A program made the translations under genes and the position numbers. Source: Liolophura sinensis (Eukaryota; Mollusca; Polyplacophora; Chitonida; Chitonidae). From it: a stretch of 64,000 nt of DNA. Shown here piece by piece: positions 41,310 through 55,000 of this stretch. Within the stretch, counting starts at the first letter, position 1. Each line of letters opens with the position of its first letter. The DNA lies in contig NC_088299.1 in assembly GCF_032854445.1 (NCBI RefSeq), positions 14,873,608 to 14,937,607 of the forward strand, given 5' to 3'. A model generated the notes under the pieces. The model was given only the letters and a program-made list of their open reading frames with translations. It was not told where the DNA came from and ran no database searches.

Positions 41310-41410
41310 CTCGTTGCTATTCCGCAGTGGGGTAAACCACTGAACTTTGGGAAGTTACTGATGCACCTTTCTAGGTTTGATGTACAGACTATAGGAAGCC
41401 ATATGAATGG
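41310..41410. repeat. SINE-related body fragment
   Basis: GGGGTAAACCACTGAACTTT then GGGAAGTTACTGATGCACCTTTC, the widespread body type. Confidence 0.45.
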
Positions 41411-42515
41411 AAGACAAGTAATCTTCGACGGACATTACATTGCTCAAATGGTAACGCAAGTCGTCAACATTTAATATTTTAGCTTACTGTCATTCTCACG
41501 AACAGTGAGAGCACGGAAATCTGCAAAGTTCCTGTCTCTTCGAGGCTCAGTCTAAATCTGTTGGAACATTACACTGGCAAGATCATTATAGGTTAGAGTG
41601 TTCGATATTATCTCAGCAGTTCTACTTTCGGGCTCGGAAAAGTGAATTTTTTAGTCAAATGCTAGGGCTATGGACTGGAAATCCAGAGATCGCTGCTTCA
41701 AATCCACATGGTTGGTAAACCCGGTCATACCTACAAACAGAGAGACAGAGAACTCGATCACTGCTTTCATCCTTTTATTGAGATGCGGATAACGTCGTTT
41801 TAAGCAATCTTTAAATTCGCTTTCACCATCTATATGTTAATACGAGAAAAAAGAAAGCCACTGACCCAACACTTTTTTCAGCATCTATATTGCCTCCGCC
41901 AGAGGAGTTTATACTTCTGCCGTCGTTTACTTCTCTGTTTTTGTGTTATTCTGTTGGTCTGTCTGTATTGCTGTCGGTCTATCAGCAACTTCACGGAAAA
42001 AGTTCCGAACGGATTTGATGGGAATTTTAGCGTTGGGCTAAGAACCAATCCATTACCTTTTAATGGTGATTCGACTGTGTTCCAATAGAAGATTTTTTAA
42101 GCCATCCTTCACAATTATGGGCATAAATGCAGGGTAGTAACCTCTATAGTCATGGAAGGCATTTGTATATTTTGTCATTGTGTAGGCTTGCACATTCGCA
42201 GTAACCCTCAAGCTATGCGTTATACCGTTTACAAATGACTAGCCATATCGCCAGAGTTTTCTCCCTTCTACCAATTTTTATATCACAGGCCTAAATGTAG
42301 AGACAAGGCACGCTGTATCATTAAAAAAAAACAACCCATACAAAATGTCGTAATATACTCGAGTCGAAGGTATCGCCATGCAAGATAAAAATGGAACACA
42401 TGTTAAACATAACTTTCAGTTTGGCGTTTAGCTTGGTCAGGACAAAATCCCAGCAAACACATTTCGAAGAGCTTGTGAAGGCCTCTACATATGTGTCTAA
42501 GCATGCAGCTATTTC
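41411..42515. other. Intergenic, one tRNA-like patch
   Basis: At about 41660-41720, GCTAGGGCTATGGACTGGAAA with a loose B-box GCTTCAAATCC suggests another old tRNA-derived head. Nothing else recognised. Confidence 0.35.
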
Positions 42516-42518
42516 GTC

Positions 42519-42561
42519 AGTATATAATATATATAGTATATCCGGTATATATTATATATAG
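42519..42561. repeat. AT-rich inverted repeat (cruciform-prone)
   Basis: TATATAATATATA and TATATATTATATA are exact reverse complements around a spacer with CCGG. Likely to extrude as a hairpin. Confidence 0.7.
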
Positions 42562-42984
42562 GTCTCGCAATTCGTTTTGCTAAATCCTGAAGACAAACCG
42601 TAAAAGCAAACGTAATCCCCTCATTCTAATTGTGTTATTGGGACAATGCTGTATGTAAATCATGTCAGTTCACCTTGCATGTATATACATGTATTTGGTA
42701 CTCTCAAAAAAAAAAAAAAAAAAAATTTAACAGAAAGTCTTTTGCCTGAGTGTTGCTAGAATGTATTCTGCTATTGTAGAACATTATTCTATTAAATATA
42801 CCACACACATTCTATTAATTCAACCTCAAAAACAGAATAGAAAAAAAATAGAATGTTAAAATAACAGGATATTATCTTGAGACATGACGTAGTATTATGT
42901 TTTCATAACAGAATACATTCCAGCATCACTCACTCTGTTAAACTTATTCAGTTCTGATGATAGAAAAAGAAAGTGCCGAAATGT

Positions 42985-43330
42985 CAGTTCAAACTGTGTA
43001 TTCCGTTTACCCCCCACCCCCACCCCACCCCAAAAAAAAAGAAGAGAGAGAATTTTTATTTTTTATTTTTGAGGCAGATTTTATATTTCTTAATATTCTT
43101 AATTTTTTAAATATTCCAGTGATCGGGAATATTCGGAAATGAGGTCATTAATGAATCTTGTATCATTTGTAAATATCTAAGCAAAGATATGCCCCCCCCC
43201 CCCAAAAAAAAAAGAGAGAATTTTTATTTTTGAGGCATATTTTTATATTTCTTAATAACCCATATATTTTATGCGTATTTTCTGTCAGTGGCCAGGAATA
43301 TTCGGAAATGAGGTCAATATTGAACATAGT
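42985..43330. repeat. Direct duplication, about 180-bp offset
   Basis: C-run plus A-run plus GAGAGAATTTTTATTTTTGA and later GGAATATTCGGAAATGAGGTCA occur once at about 43010-43145 and again at about 43190-43317. Confidence 0.75.
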
Positions 43331-46100
43331 GGCAGAGTGCGGGACCGCATTTCGGGCTTTCACCCCAATATTGTTGTTTTGACAGTTATCACCCTTGACG
43401 TCAGCATATTATACTTAATTTGTGTAGTTTAAAGCCATTTTTACCGTCCGGGAAGAAGGCTTAGACGCTTTTTGTTGTACTTTTATGCGTTGGGCCACAT
43501 GCTAAACTCCACACTAAGAAATAAAAACCAAAGAGCTTCATGCATTCTTTAAATTACGTACTGGTTGCTATGTATTAGTCACATGCGCGTCAAGCGTTTT
43601 GGGGAAATCGGTAGAGAGCTTGAAACACTTATACAAGTACGCACAGCAATGGACGGGGAAAACAATGGGAACTATATTCTTTATCCCATGTATACATAGT
43701 GAACTCAAGGAAACGTAAGATTATTATATGATGTGCTTGTCCTCAAACTTGTGATTAGCCATACACAAACTAACATGATGCTGTTCTACAATGTTTTATA
43801 TACCCCAGGGTTGGCAGAACATTGTGATCCTATTGCAGTTATTTACTGGATGATTACCGTGTTATTGCAAAAAGTCCGCAGGAAAAAAAAACCCCATTGC
43901 GTCCTACTTAAAAAATAAAAAAAACCTTTAAAATGACAAAACATTAAGTGGAAATCCCAAAGGTTTTCAGTCAGTCTTAATTTCCGGTCACACTGCAGGC
44001 TATATAGAATGAAAAGGTAAACTTTCAATTTTATGTGTTTAATTTATTCAACGGCTACAAAGTAAGTGAATCAGAAAATAATCACAAAACAGTCATTTAT
44101 GCAGTTTTGTGTTATATTAAGTTAGATAAATGAAAATAACGCTGTAAGTTAGTGTTTGTAGCATGCAGACAATCAAAATCTTTATCACTTACATTTGTGG
44201 ACACTCGCTTTTTCAAAGCACCCGTTTTTGTCCATCGTCAGCACACTGGTGTGGTTGTAAATAAATGTCATATAATTCATACTCCTTGTAGTGTCCGTGT
44301 CTTCAAATGGTTGTCCATCGTCCATTTTGAAAGCAGACGAAATAAATATTTTTCTTTTTCACCGATCCATCTTCCTTGTCACTTGTCTTCCTCTTTGAAT
44401 TTACACATCCCATATTTTACTATTTGTCACAAAAAATGCTCATTATGAAGAGTAAATGCAAACTGAGAGGTTTTGGCCAATCATATGTACTGGCATGTCA
44501 TGTTCTACCTTGACATGCGCATGGCGTAACGTTACCATGAGCTAAGTAAAGATACCGGTACCACTGGGTTTTTTTTCCATTTGAAAAGTTTCATGAGAAG
44601 ATCCATAATTTTTCATATATAGATGACCATGCATATAAATATTCATCCTCTAAGCAGCTATATGGCATTCCAGATTTGAATGGCATATCACGCAAATCCA
44701 GCGATATATAGTTATGATTTTATCGAGGAATAAATTTTTTTCTGTCCTCAGTTATGATAATCACGATAGAAGATATATTTTGAGGCCTACTGTTTCGTAT
44801 GGTATACAATGTGTGTGGTCGCCAATCACGTCTTGTCATTAAGGCCCCATAAATAGTGAGAGCGGTGGAATCTAAAAATTCCCTGTCAAAGGCCGGGCTT
44901 GACTCCCATTGGGATTTGTGGTTTTTAATGGTTGTGGTGGAAATGGTCATTATAGTCACCGACGTAATGTCACATTTGTTGTGTAGTCAAAGTTGTTGTA
45001 TAGGTGCCGTTTCTTTAGGCCCTATACATAAATCTATTCAATTAAATCATTGTTCAAAATTTAGGGTATCACCGTATATGTTTCCTTTGGGACTGTAAGA
45101 TAACCTCTACTAACCGCTCAAATAGATCTGTTATTGTATGATCAAATGCTTAAAAAAATGATTTTGTCGCTATAAATAACATATAACAATAAATTGTTAC
45201 TAATGAATTATTATAGTTTGACTCTTACAATTAAGGAATAACCTTATGGTGTTTGCTGAATTGCTGACGTTAATGCTGATTTTTACCGTGGTGAATCGAG
45301 TTTTACTGGTGACGCGTTTAGACGCATTCTACACTTGTACATATAGATATTACCGTTCGTGACAATTCTCTATATGCTGACAGGTATAAGAGCAACGTGC
45401 AACCAAGAGTGCATTTTTGGGGCCTGGAACCGAAGCGGACATTCATATGAGAGCATTTCTGAGGTAGTGAAAATTCACCGAAGTGCTTCCAGTTTTAGAC
45501 TGTACTGCCGGGGCGTGTTTTACCATCCCCTTAATGGTTTCCTCTATTTGGGCATGTACACCAGCTTAGAGCAGCGTTATTGTGAAGTACAATACATCGT
45601 TCATAAAATACCGGCCAAATTATGTTTTATTCACAATAAAATTTTAGTGTGGTCTGTTCGCTCTCTTTGACCTTTGACTGCATAATACAAAACGGTAGCC
45701 TTTCCACTTACTCGGCCAGGCCATGATTTAAAAAAATCTTTGTTGCCAGCTAGGTGACCGAGTCCCTAAATTATTTGGGGCAGCCTAATTTCTTTTTTTT
45801 CCGAGAAATGTGAGTCTGTCTTTCTTCAGGAGACAAACACTGCTGAACAAACCTAACAAGCAGTGCTCCGATTTACCTGAAATTAGGATTAGTATTACAT
45901 GTTTGCTTTCGGCAAAATCAGACGAAAATTCATTTCATCCACTACGTTACTATAGCAAATTCATCTTCACACCATGAATGTAGGGTCTAAAAATGTAACA
46001 ATGCCATCGTTTAAAACCTAATGTTTCCAAGCCCACGTTCGTAGATCCGTTAGACCTACCGTTTAAGACCACTAGTCAGTGTAGCTCAGTACTGGTCGGT
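43331..46100. other. Intergenic, nothing firm
   Basis: At about 44850-44915, GTGAGAGCGGTGGAATC and GGGCTTGACTCCCA look like a decayed tRNA-type SINE head. No exon recognised. Confidence 0.4.
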
Positions 46101-46116
46101 ACATCAGTGCATCGTT

Positions 46117-46207
46117 AGATCAGTTAATCCACATTCCACAATCAGTTAATCCACATTCCACGGTCAGTTAATCCACATTCCACAATCAGTTAATCCACAT
46201 TCGTTCG
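46117..46207. repeat. 22-bp tandem repeat, four copies
   Basis: CAGTTAATCCACATTCCAC(A/G)(A/G)T repeated four times, last copy ending ATTCG. Confidence 0.9.
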
Positions 46208-46639
46208 ACTAATAACCTTATCATCCTGCAGTTGCACTTCACAATAAGCACACCACTTTTCTTTCAATAAGATAGCTACAATCGGCTTAAAAAGTGAAAC
46301 ATTCGGATGTCATTATATACATATGGTTGTATGTGAAAATACTATATACAAAATTTTAAAAAACCTAAAAAGAGATTAAAGAGTGTGGATAAATTGTTAT
46401 GGCTTAACCCAACAGAGATATTACAGCCGAGTCGTGCAAATTAAAGATTGGGATTCACTGAATTGTGACGCCCCGTGCAAGCTGTTATGGGAAGTTTTTG
46501 TGGAAATGCCCTATTTTGTATATGAGCTTTGGTATATATGACCAACAAAATTAATGCTGTTTACGCAAGATGGAATTGACTTTGCATATCATCTGCTCGT
46601 CTCGCTGCCAAATTCGTCTCAATGACGCCCTCCTCCAAA

Positions 46640-46930
46640 GCAGATCGGCACATGTGTGGGGTCGAGAGTTCGAATCCAGCCGTCATTGATTTCGCCGCGG
46701 TCTTAATGTGAAGTTTGTCAGATACAAATATAGGGAAAGGCGGTGCAAAGTGAACTTTTCCTGGACACGGGATGACGAAGGTATCTTAGACTTATAAGTC
46801 AACATTTCAGATCACTTTAAACTTATTATTTCTTACGTAACAAGGTTAAAAGTATTGCTTGACAACGTAAATTCTGGGTAAAATAACGGAAAGGAACATG
46901 CCCAGTGTAAACAATTGAAATTTTCACGCA
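46640..46930 (+). repeat. tRNA-headed dispersed repeat, family of 8.2 kb
   Basis: GAGAGTTCGAATCCAGCCG is a good B box. The part 46765-46920 aligns with 8280-8425 (CATCTTAGACT ... GCTTGACAACGTA(A/C)ATTCTG). Suggests a third SINE family. Confidence 0.6.
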
Positions 46931-47040
46931 TATATCTCATATCGCTTTGTGATCCTCGGGTCTGAGTTAGGTATTAAACTCCAGGTAATTAAATAAATCA
47001 GAAGTAAGATATTCTGAATGAATATATTTCAATATTTTAA

Positions 47041-47378
47041 CACAGTTGGTCGAGCGTCCGCTTCGGGAGCGGTAGATCAAGGGTCAATCCTGGGTCGAGT
47101 CACACCTAAGACTTAAAAAGAGAAAGTTGTAACTTCCTCGCTTGGCGTTCAGCATGAAGGGGATAGTGCAACGACTGGTTGACCCGTATCAGTATAATGA
47201 TTCGGGCTGGGTCGCTTACTTTTCGGTTAGTCGTCTCAGTGAAGCAGCACTAGATAAAAAAGCGGTGGAAATCCGTCCTGAAACAAGGAGGCACATTACA
47301 TGCACTCTAAGGATTCCTTGGTCGTCATATGACTGAAAAATTGTTGAGTACGACGTTAAACCCCAAGGACTCACTCAC
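47041..47378 (+). mobile_element. SINE-B, full-length
   Basis: GTTGGTCGAGCGTCCGCTTCGG head, GGGTCAATCC B box, tail TTGAGTACGACGTTAAACCCC then (CACT)n. Probable target-site duplication TCAATATTT (47029-47037 and 47379-47387). Same family as 16.23 kb. Confidence 0.88.
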
Positions 47379-47387
47379 TCAATATTT

Positions 47388-48824
47388 CAAGTAATTACAG
47401 GTGTTTTATTTTTTGAAGAATATAATTTCAACTTTTGAGAAAGAAAATATAATATATATATAATTTAAGTATACCTGTTTAGTTAACTCTGAATACACAA
47501 ATGAAACTATCCGATGATGTCATATTTCTTAGTGATAAATGACTGTCTCAGTCAATGGATACCTGTGAAACAAGGAAGTCTGTCAAGTCGCATTCTACCA
47601 CGCCTTGGGGATTACTAAATGACCAGCTCCACACGTATATCTGTTATACGGTTAGAGATATAGAGCTGAACTGCTTTAACCCTGCAGATAAATGGATTCG
47701 TATGATTTCTGTTTATTTACTTCACTAAAACCACACTGGGTGGAATCAAACAAACACGTTTATGCAACATATCAACAATGCAAATACACACGCATGTATG
47801 GTATGTATATATAATATGGAGATATTCAGACGGCGACCATAATATCTTATCGGTCCATACAGAATATATTTCACAAGTTATCTGATAGATGATTGTCATA
47901 GTAACAAAAAAGTGCGCAGTCAAATCCATGTAACTGAATTTTCTTCATGCTTCCTTAATAAATACACATAATATCGACACCTTTGATTTATCCCATTCAC
48001 CCGAACTACAAAGAGATAAATATCTCTTAGTCTTACTTAACACCACAATACTTTGTCATATACTTTGGTAATAGCTTCTTTCTTAAATTGTGTAAGTATT
48101 TTACACTCACCAATAACAATATAAAATTCGATCCATCTCTTTTTTTTCATTTTTATTCGTTTAATGTTTCCACTGAAAGAAAATCAACACCTAAGCTTAA
48201 AAAAACATATCAAAAACGTTTCCATAGATTGTCCCGTGTGCAATAAAAAAAAAGTTGATCGCTCTTCGCTTGCTAAATATTACAAAGCTTGAATTGCCGA
48301 CACTTACAATAGTTTGTATATATATATATATAGACAATAGTGATCGAGTGTTTTTTGTATAAGTGTTTTCCTATTGTATTTCTTCACTCGAGTTCCACTG
48401 GGGAGGGAAAAGAGATTCCAACACGTTCACCAATTGGGAAAACAGAAGTGGGGATAAGCCCCCGCCTTGGAGCACGCTTTGTGAATTATACTTGTTCACT
48501 TAAACGCCCAATTAACCATTACACAATGAAGATTTATAACATCCTTACACGTATTTTGCATAACATTCTAAATGTTAAATTTTTTTTTTACAATTAATGA
48601 TCGCACAAAAAACTTGTTTTGATTTTCGATGCAGGGGCATGTGAATCAGGCAGGTCGGCATAAATGTTTATGATCTGACATGGTATTAGATTCCCTTGTG
48701 GAATCTAAGAAATCCTTCGCGCCATCTAGTTTTAATGATCACTAAACATTGATGCTATATATGCCTACTCTATAATCGCATGATTCTGATCATGAGCTAG
48801 TGTAGCAGGATGGTCAATGAAGCT
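47388..48824. other. Intergenic, nothing recognised
   Basis: AT-rich, with a (TA)n run near 48317-48331. No exon seen. Confidence 0.45.
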
Positions 48825-49005
48825 ATTATCAACGGGGTCGCTGTGAGTTCAAGTCCAGCTCATGCTGGTTTCATCTCCGGTCATGGGAAGATCTACAAGC
48901 AACTAGCGCATGCATGGTTGTGGGTTTCCCATGCGTTTTCCGTCCACTATAATGGTAGCCTCCGTGGACGTAAAATATTCTTGAGTACGGCGTCAACTAA
49001 AATAA
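48825..49005 (+). repeat. SINE-A copy, 5'-truncated
   Basis: GGGTCGCTGTGAGTTCAAGT then CCAGCTCATGCTGG ... GTGGGTTTCCCATGCG ... CTTGAGTACGGCGTCAAC. Lacks the A-box end, and the CCCGGG centre is altered. Confidence 0.8.
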
Positions 49006-51260
49006 TTAAAATAATATGCTTAATTACCTCGTTTTTTTTTTTACATTTTTGTTCAGTTATTTAACACATTTTATGTATACTGAAAGCGAAAAAAAATTCT
49101 GGAAATTGAAGCGTTTGTACTAAATGTATTTTATTCACACAGAACAAATATAATTGCTTGAATACCCATTACAACCTTGGCTCTGGCTAAACTTTTGGCC
49201 ATTTGTGCGTTAATAATGTTTTCAGCTTTGTACAATATTTTGGCCATGTATAGGCTTGATTTACCAAGCGTCAAATACGCTTTAATTTTATAGTGTATAA
49301 TATTCCAGTATTGAAAAAACATAATTTGACAGGTATATAATAAGTTGGCTAATGTCTTTCAATTACAAATTTTAAAAAAATGCATTAAATATACTTGATA
49401 GCGTTGACACTGAATATAGAAAACTGCACGTATATGCCTCCGTCATAGCATCTTGATCCATGTCCTCTTGAACCTTCCTCAAAGTCAATATACTGTATGC
49501 CTATTTTGACTATATTCAGTGCAGACGTTCACATACAGTCACATATTCAACGTTTCCACAATCACGCAATTTTGTTTTTAAAATAATGAATACGGTAAAT
49601 AAATACTAACTTCAAAGATGGATACAGTGATAGAAAGAAAAAACCCGTTATTCATTGTTCATCAAATTTTATTTGCATTCAACGCCAAAAATTTGACTGA
49701 ATATTGTACCTTTATTATTGATTATATTATACTTAACTGATTATAGAATAAGGATAAAATGATTAAAAATTAAAAAGACATCCTAGTAAGACTTTTCTTA
49801 AACCGCCATACATATTCCTTATTTGTCTCATGTAATCGTAATTTTTACAGTCTTATATTCCTGGAATATATTTTATTGTATCATAGTGGTCTGATTTATA
49901 TCCAGAATAAACTTTAGGAATCCGCGGGGGAATCGCCGCAGATTGCGAGCTATACATGTACCCGGTGATACATATTTGTGCATAGATGCTCTCGCTGCCC
50001 TCGTAGGCGATGTGAGCTGGATTCGAACTTATTATCGAGACGCATACGTCTTTGATCGGCAGGGGAAAGGGTCTCTAGCGCACTCATATTTAGCCTTTTT
50101 GGCGCCTTGGTCATGGTTAGGAATTCGTAAACTTCATTGCATTATTATAAACGGATTTATAGCACTTAGAATTAAAGGACATGATTAAATTTACAAGTCA
50201 GAATTAAAGTGAGCCAGACAGACCTATATACGTTATAGCTGCCAGATACATGTACCGGTATTCATCAAACTGAAAGCGCGTGCTTTATTTCTTGTATCGA
50301 TATTGTGTCATTACGCCAATTTAGTTGGATACCACATGTCTACACATTAGCCTAACACATAGATGTGGTGAGTCACAATAATTACAATCACATATATACA
50401 GAGAAAGAGGATTTAATCTTTAAACGGTTGGTCTGAAGTCCTATATAGACCAGCTAGGCATTTACATCAATAGTGCAGATAACTAAAACTGTACAACTGT
50501 TCGTCAATGACCAGTTCTGGACGCGCACTCATTATAAGTACGCCTGTATTATATACGCCAGGTACACGAATAACCTTGTGACTAGGGGTCCGCTTTGCGC
50601 TCAGGTATTTGATACAGCATTCCACGTACATTGACTGTCTATACATGGGGGATAAAGTTTCAATAGATCGATTGCGGATGTAGCTAAGGTCGTTAGCGGG
50701 TACAAAGGATCCCCCTTTTTAGACTCAGAAATACCCGGCGTCCTAAAGGTGGGCATGTTGAATCACGAATCCATCTCCCGTTACTTGTACTGTGGGAAAC
50801 TGGGAGAGTAACGTTGTGCACCGGTCGGCACATGGGGTGATCGAGGAAGAAGCCTGCATACACACATCGACGCGCTATATAGGTCTATAACGAATACAAT
50901 CACATCCATCCATTCTCCTCAACTTACACATTTTCTTCCTCACCGTTTGACAAAAGCCAAATTATGCGAAGACCTTTATCACCTGTAGGCCCTAATGTAA
51001 AGGTATTACGTAACAGAGTATCCTTTCAGCGCTACTGGCCTACAGGGAATATGGAAACAAATACAAACACACGGATAAAGGTAGGCACCTTTCCCTAAAT
51101 TAGTATTTGCCTACACCGCAGGCCTACCTGTACGTGTGTTTTTGTTTACAAATAAATGTCTGTGAATCAGTCATCGGAGTTGTCGGCTTTGATCAAAACA
51201 CGATAGGCCTGTACAGCCAGGCTTATCAGATTTATTTGACTGTTAGGTTCATTTTGTAAA
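49006..51260. other. Intergenic, possible distal promoter region
   Basis: A - strand B-box-like GGATTCGAACTT near 50015 suggests a decayed tRNA-type repeat (about 49930-50110). GC content rises from about 50.5 kb towards the zinc-finger gene start. Confidence 0.4.
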
Positions 51261-52005
51261 AGCGTATCAAACTGACACACAAAAACTTGTATGTGAGGGT
51301 TGACCCGTGGGGTAGTGATCAAGACCTGTTAGGGAAGTGGGGCTTTCGACGAAAGCTTGGAACGGGTTCGCGGACTTCAGAGAGTTTGAACGCAGGTACC
51401 GGCCCTCACAAAGAAAGGTAGGGCATATGCCGTGCATGCACACTACAAACAGCTCTGGATGGATAAACACCAAAGATTTGTTTCTACCATTCGGTGCTGG
51501 GGAAGACAAGAGCCCAGTTTGGCTGACTGTGTGCGAGCACTGGGCAAGCGAGCAATTTAGGCGAGTCTGATCAGATCGTTACGCTTCAGTAGTTCCATAC
51601 AAGCAGCGGCGATCTTAGCGCCATACTTATAGCATCACCAGTATGCATCGGACTGGCTGATCGGTTGTGAAGAGAAACTTGGGAGGCGTCCCGCGTAGTC
51701 AAGGAAGTTTTAGAGCGAGTTGGCACAGCTCACGCTAGGACACAGCGCCAGGAGCTCCCCAAGAGACAAACAAGCTTACATTTGAGTCGAGGGATACAGG
51801 ACATCGTTGAACGGATGTAACGGCACTGATGGCATTGTAAGACTTGTAATTGTAAAGAAGACAGGAGAAGGACGGTGGACTTGTTTTTGAAGTGGGAATG
51901 TGTCTTGCCGTCGCCATGTTTGCTATGATGTGATGCATGCTGGGCCCCGCATCACGCATGCTCCAGGCGACACAGTGAGAGAAGCAAAGCGCCGCACACG
52001 GGACG
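51261..52005 (+). promoter_or_regulatory. GC-rich 5' region of the zinc-finger gene
   Basis: Markedly richer in GC and CpG than its surroundings and directly ahead of the MSRRKQ start codon, so a plausible CpG-type promoter and 5' UTR. Transcription start not visible; no TATA box seen. Confidence 0.5.
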
Positions 52006-52045
52006 ATGTCGCGCCGTAAGCAGGCCAACCCCAAACCCCTCAAAG
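52006..52045 (+). CDS. First coding exon of a zinc-finger regulator with MSRRKQ NuRD-recruiting motif (ZNF423/ZNF521-like)
   Basis: ATG (A at -3) opens MSRRKQANPKPLK, followed after one more base by a perfect donor AAAG|GTAAGT (phase 1). The MSRRKQxxP N-terminus binds RBBP4/7 and recruits NuRD. It is known from SALL, BCL11, FOG/ZFPM and ZNF423/ZNF521 proteins. The closest from memory is ZNF521/ZNF423 (MSRRKQAKPRSLK, 10 of 13 identical), which as I recall it also has a very short first exon of this kind. FOG (MSRRKQSNPRQIK) is the second choice. No C2H2 exon was found in the remaining 12 kb, so the other exons must lie beyond the window after a long first intron. Confidence 0.72.
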
Positions 52046-55000
52046 GTAAGTTTTCCTCCAGTTTACGCCATCGTTCCTCTCCCACAGCTCTCAGAAAGTC
52101 GAGTAACTTACAGCGGCAGACACCAGCCACACTCACAGTGGCTGTTATTCCCTCAGGCCACGGGGAAGTTAGGGTGTGCGTTCCCTGCCAACCAAACGAT
52201 GATGTACATGTACTAACTTCCCACATCCGGCTGTGTTAAGCCGGCACCCACAAGGTGCCCCTCCCCACACCACCCGGCCGCCCAGCGATGTAGATTTTAC
52301 AGTATCGTCTGATATGTTAGACATAGCAGGTATATTTTCATTCTTCGCACAGAACTGTACACCTCAAAACACAAAGTGACAGGTGACGTTTATATGAACA
52401 AAGTTGTTTGATGTCTTAAGTTTCGTTTTCAGATATTTATACTAGGCCTCCGATTTGAACGTCCCTTTATGTTGTCAGAACAAGGCCACTCAATTAAATT
52501 GGCCGTTTCCGGTGTATTGTAAATTGGATACAAAACACTAGATTGGGAAATTTAGGTTACAATCTGGTGGTTGTCAGTAAATATATAGACACTAGTGTAT
52601 TGAATTTTGTAATGGTATGGAGAAGGTAGACATGAGATTTTTGGCAAAAAATCCATGTTTACTTATGAAATAAACTTTTTTGTATTTACCAAGAATAGCT
52701 CAAATCATTTCCTTTGAGCAAATATCAGACTCATACCTCACCTGGACTATTTATAGTGTTAAAATGATTGGAGGGATTGAAAGTTATAATATGACCTGCT
52801 TTATAAAGGTGAGGCTTAAAATTTGTGATAGGTATTTGGGCTATTCTAAAACAATAGAAAAAAATTCAAATGGATTTGAAATGCTGATTGAGTTTCGCCA
52901 TAAATCTCTGGTATATAGGCTCTTAATATATTGTGACGGTATACATATATATGTAGATAAAAAAAAAAAAAAAAAAAAAAACATCGGAAATTGAACACTT
53001 CATGAAATAAAAGTCCATAATGCATTATATATATCTATATATATCTATATATATCTATATATATATATGTACAGTAAATTTTTTGTCTGGGTTACATAAC
53101 AGTAAAACAGTTGATGAATTTAAACCCGTGAGTTAACATTAAGAATAAATTGCAGGAACAATATTTCTTTATCATGTTCTGAAATTGTCTTGTAAACTTC
53201 ACAGTGACCTTTAGGCATTCAAATCAGTAGGGATGTTTACCTGTATTAGAGAATTGAACACATGTGGCTATAACTTTTGCAATAGGCACAGTGCCATAAG
53301 AGTTAATGCCAGAGCTTGCTAATGGATGTTGAAACTCTGAGGTATTTATATATGTGGTATGTGATTTTTACGAGAGAGTAATTTGGCTTGTGCAGAGGTA
53401 AAGGAGAAGATTATTAAATAATCAACATTATTAATGAACTAATGATTTATGCATATTACAGACATTCTAATCAATAATTTAAACCTGTGTGCGTTGTTTA
53501 TTCATGTTGAAAAAGTAATGGTTAATAAATATATGTAATGATTCCAGCAGCAGTTGAATGTGAAAAATATTGTTAATGGCGATTGTAATATCAGTTTAGC
53601 GATTCATTTCTCATGTAGAGACCTAATTAAAAGAAATGAACATGTCAGGAAAGAAATATAAAGAAAGATGATAGTCATATAAAAAAGGACGTGGTAGTAG
53701 CAACCTTTACATTAGCCATTTTAGATTGGCTGATAATCAGAGTTTTGGAAGAAAAGAGTTTACACATTTTTCTACTCTAATTTTACATTTTGCTATTGTA
53801 ATGTACAATCTCTTGTTGTACAAATCGCATTACATTGTACCATATCTTGCAATCTGCTCTCACAATTTGGCTACTTTATCTGTTACTTGTGGTTTAGGTT
53901 AGGATGATTTCATGCTATAGTTAGTTTATAAGAGTTGTTGTATTTTATGACATGTCTGGTGTCTCTGGCATCATAGCATTGCAGTGAGGCAGCACTTTAA
54001 ATATATCACCATTGAGACTGACTTACTACAAGGTGACATCATCAAGCTTCAGTACCATTACATGTAGTAGTTTATAATTACCATAAAAGACCTAAAATTT
54101 CGCCCATAAAAGTCTATGTTTAGAGGCAAACAAATGTCCCAAAATATTACTTTTCGGTGCTGAAACGTATGATTTTCCTGTAAAATATCTCCCCTTGTTC
54201 CAAGTAAACCTCAAAACACCTGTCTAAATCAGTAAAATTCTCTGAATCAGGAAAAATGGGCAAGGTAGTCATGTTCGAAATTTATGGCCATTTACGATAG
54301 TTTTATCAGTATTTTTGTCATGTGCTGGAAAGTAAAGAACAAAACATGAGTTGTTTACTGCATTTTACCAAGGGCCTACATAGTTAGGCAGATTCCTGTC
54401 TGTAGGAGCCCTTCATGGAGTCAAAGCTTTGAGTCACTTTACACCACTTCTGACTTGTCAGAGGCTACACTGATTTGTTGAGGACCAATCACAGGAACTT
54501 CCCTCTGGGGCAGAGATTCCCCAGGGTACCCTTCTGGGGCATGCAGTAAACTGACAGAGGAAGACAGGTCTTCTGAGAATCACATGGTCATTGATGTTAA
54601 ATCTGTTGACCAAGGAGATTAGATGTCAGGTGACTGGCTGGGTGTGTAAGGCATACAGAGACCCCCAGAGGTAGAGATGTACGCAGTTACTGACTTGCTT
54701 CAGTTCTGAAGCCTACCTGTATATATGATTCACAGGTGAAAATGCTCCTCTGAAAGGATCTCTTTAAAAAACTGGACTATGATTTTAGGAGTAATATAGA
54801 TTCATGTTCATGCTATTGAAATTGAATTTACACTTGTATGTGAAGACATTGCATGCCATTCAGACCTCCTGAATAATAAAACATTTTGCAGATCTTATAG
54901 TTTATTTAATTGGAGATTAAGCTACTAAAATTTCAACTTATTTATTCATTTTTATACTAAAAAGCACTTTTTTCATTCACATGTACTGTATGATATATTC

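Noticed and set aside
51735-52226. 163-residue open frame on the - strand
   Set aside because: It shadows the GC-rich first-exon region of the zinc-finger gene; no domain, no splice context.
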